Source: Icerya purchasi
Taxonomy: Eukaryota > Arthropoda > Insecta > Hemiptera > Monophlebidae
DNA length: 64,000 bases
Assembly: GCA_039619475.1 (NCBI GenBank)
Contig: CM077116.1
Location: 280,503,258 to 280,567,257 of the forward strand
Direction of reading: 5' to 3'
The position numbers and the translations under genes are program-made. Under the pieces are notes generated by a model. It was not told the DNA's origin and did not search any database. It saw only the letters and a program-made list of their open reading frames with translations. This document shows, piece after piece, positions 63,239-64,000 of this stretch. Each line of letters begins with the position of its first letter. The first letter of the stretch is position 1.

Positions 63239-64000
63239 AATATATCAAAAAAAATATCCGGAACGAATTTTAATAAACTGAAAACAAGAAAACCGGCAAA
63301 ATAACGTTAACCGCATTATATAGAGACGTACAGAAGACAAGAATGGACAAAGAAATTGGAATAAAAATAACACCTCATATATCAGAACATTACAATAAAG
63401 AGCACCCGATGAAATATACTGAGAGCGCCAGAATTGAAAATTTCCCATGGGAGAGAGAGAAAACTATAACGGCCAAAAATTCTTAAACGGCGAAGCAGCA
63501 TAGAAATACTAGCGAACAACGAGATAAATAATGTAAATATAAAAAACTAATAATTAAAAACCAGGATAGCTTTATAGAATAACAGTAAATTAAAAAAATA
63601 GAATTAAGAAACAACGAGGGAAATCCTGATATAATCAATAAAGAGTGCGAGTAAAGAAATTCTCTCAAAGGTGCCAGCGGAGAACCAAATCAAGCATGGC
63701 TGAGAATTCATGAAAACCTAGCGGAATTTAACTGGAAAATTCAGACGAAGGTTCGCCTGGAAATATCTAATAAATAACAGCTGAAGGAGAACGAAAATTA
63801 AAATGGAATTAATGATCATTTAACGGAGACGGGAGTCGCTATTGGGTAAAGAGGTGGGGCACAATGGGGCTGTGAACACGGATAGATTACAATGAACATA
63901 CACATCTCTCTCCGGTTGATTAAAGTGGTGGAGATCACCCACTAATTACATATTCGTTCACATTATGAGTATATCTGTTAAAACATTACACTAAGGAGTA
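63239..64000. repeat. Monomer unit 41 (partial, cut by window end)
   Basis: The first 762 bp of a unit. AATATATC start with ATATCCGGAACG. A one-base loss in GCGGAATTTAACTGG near 63720, where all others have GCGGAATATTAACTGG. The array continues past the window. Confidence 0.93.

Larger units (their letters stand above)
1..64000. repeat. Tandem satellite array, ~1.58 kb monomer, 40 complete units plus one partial
   Basis: The same ~1580 bp sequence recurs without interruption across the window. The landmark CTACAGAAAA followed by AATATATC, AATATAAC or CATATATC appears every 1579-1582 bp; unit 21 is the exception at 1596 bp. All units face the same way and no unique sequence intervenes, so neither flank of the array is present. 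Neighbouring units differ by scattered substitutions and one-base indels that are shared in blocks, so these are real diverged copies and not one unit repeated by an assembly error. No gene, RNA gene or mobile-element protein is recognisable in the monomer. Chromosomal location and host lineage are inference only; a eukaryotic heterochromatic satellite is the simplest reading. Confidence 0.98.
42686..64000. repeat. Right higher-order repeat, five units (7905 bp), ~2.7 copies
   Basis: E-type variants at 43771, 51676 and 59581 are exactly 7905 bp apart (5 x 1581). Units 33/38, 34/39 and 35/40 match at the same offset. The order is E-d1-d2-d1-d2, then E-F/D-d2-d1-d2, then d2/E-F/D-d2/E-partial. 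The two full copies share the E unit and the D units, but unit 29 is replaced by the F/D hybrid in the second copy. Confidence 0.88.

Noticed and set aside
1..64000. CRISPR array
   Set aside because: The repeat unit is ~1.58 kb with no variable spacers between short repeats; periodicity is continuous.
1..64000. Assembly artefact from repeated copying of one circular or rolling-circle molecule
   Set aside because: Units differ by linked substitutions, private indels and ordered higher-order patterns, which copies of a single molecule would not show. Local collapse or duplication in the near-identical blocks remains possible.
1..64000. Autonomous mobile element or virus genome repeated in tandem
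   Set aside because: No reverse transcriptase, transposase, integrase, replication initiator or capsid motif was seen in any frame. The foldback alone does not establish a transposon.

Overview
The whole 64 kb window is one head-to-tail tandem array of a ~1.58 kb monomer. From base 1 to base 64000 I see no unique sequence, no recognisable protein-coding gene, no rRNA or tRNA gene, and no transposase or reverse transcriptase. Starting each unit just after the recurring CTACAGAAAA (an arbitrary phase that matches the window edge), there are 40 complete units and one 762-base partial unit. Units are 1579-1580 bp in about the first 20 kb and mostly 1581 bp afterwards. All lie in the same orientation, and the array runs off both ends. 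Long-monomer satellite DNA of this kind, with higher-order structure and a patchwork of homogenised blocks, points to a eukaryotic genome, probably heterochromatin (pericentromere, subtelomere, or a B or sex chromosome). The lineage cannot be read from the sequence.

Layout. Units 1-12 (1-18957) are a left family made of two main monomer types, alpha (units 1, 3, 7, 11) and beta (2, 4, 5, 6, 8), plus alpha/beta hybrids (9, 10, 12). Alpha units recur every four units from unit 3 on, a ~6.32 kb higher-order period. Units 13-14 (18958-22117) are transitional. Units 15-18 (22118-28441) are a related group in which 15 and 16 are almost identical. Units 19-23 (28442-36362) are the most divergent and include the only large length variant. 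Units 24-27 (36363-42685) contain a duplicated 3161 bp dimer. Units 28-41 (42686-64000) form a right family with a 7905 bp five-unit higher-order period, inside which two subtypes (d1, d2) alternate.

Internal structure of the monomer (unit 1 coordinates). Bases 1 to ~620 are A- and purine-rich. Bases ~620-960 are AT-rich with short perfect palindromes. Bases ~959-1608, crossing into the next unit, form a long imperfect inverted repeat with arms of about 325 bp centred on ACATGT at 1283-1288. Its left arm is built from diverged ~39 bp direct subrepeats with anchors near 1073, 1112, 1152, 1190, 1230 and 1268. Because 39 bp is 13 codons, these subrepeats give spurious-looking open frames with a 13-residue periodicity on both strands. 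That explains most of the apparent ORFs.

No gene products are proposed. The biology visible here is that of a satellite array: unequal exchange and gene conversion, higher-order repeat formation at both ends of the window, older and more diverged units in the middle, and a foldback element embedded in each monomer.
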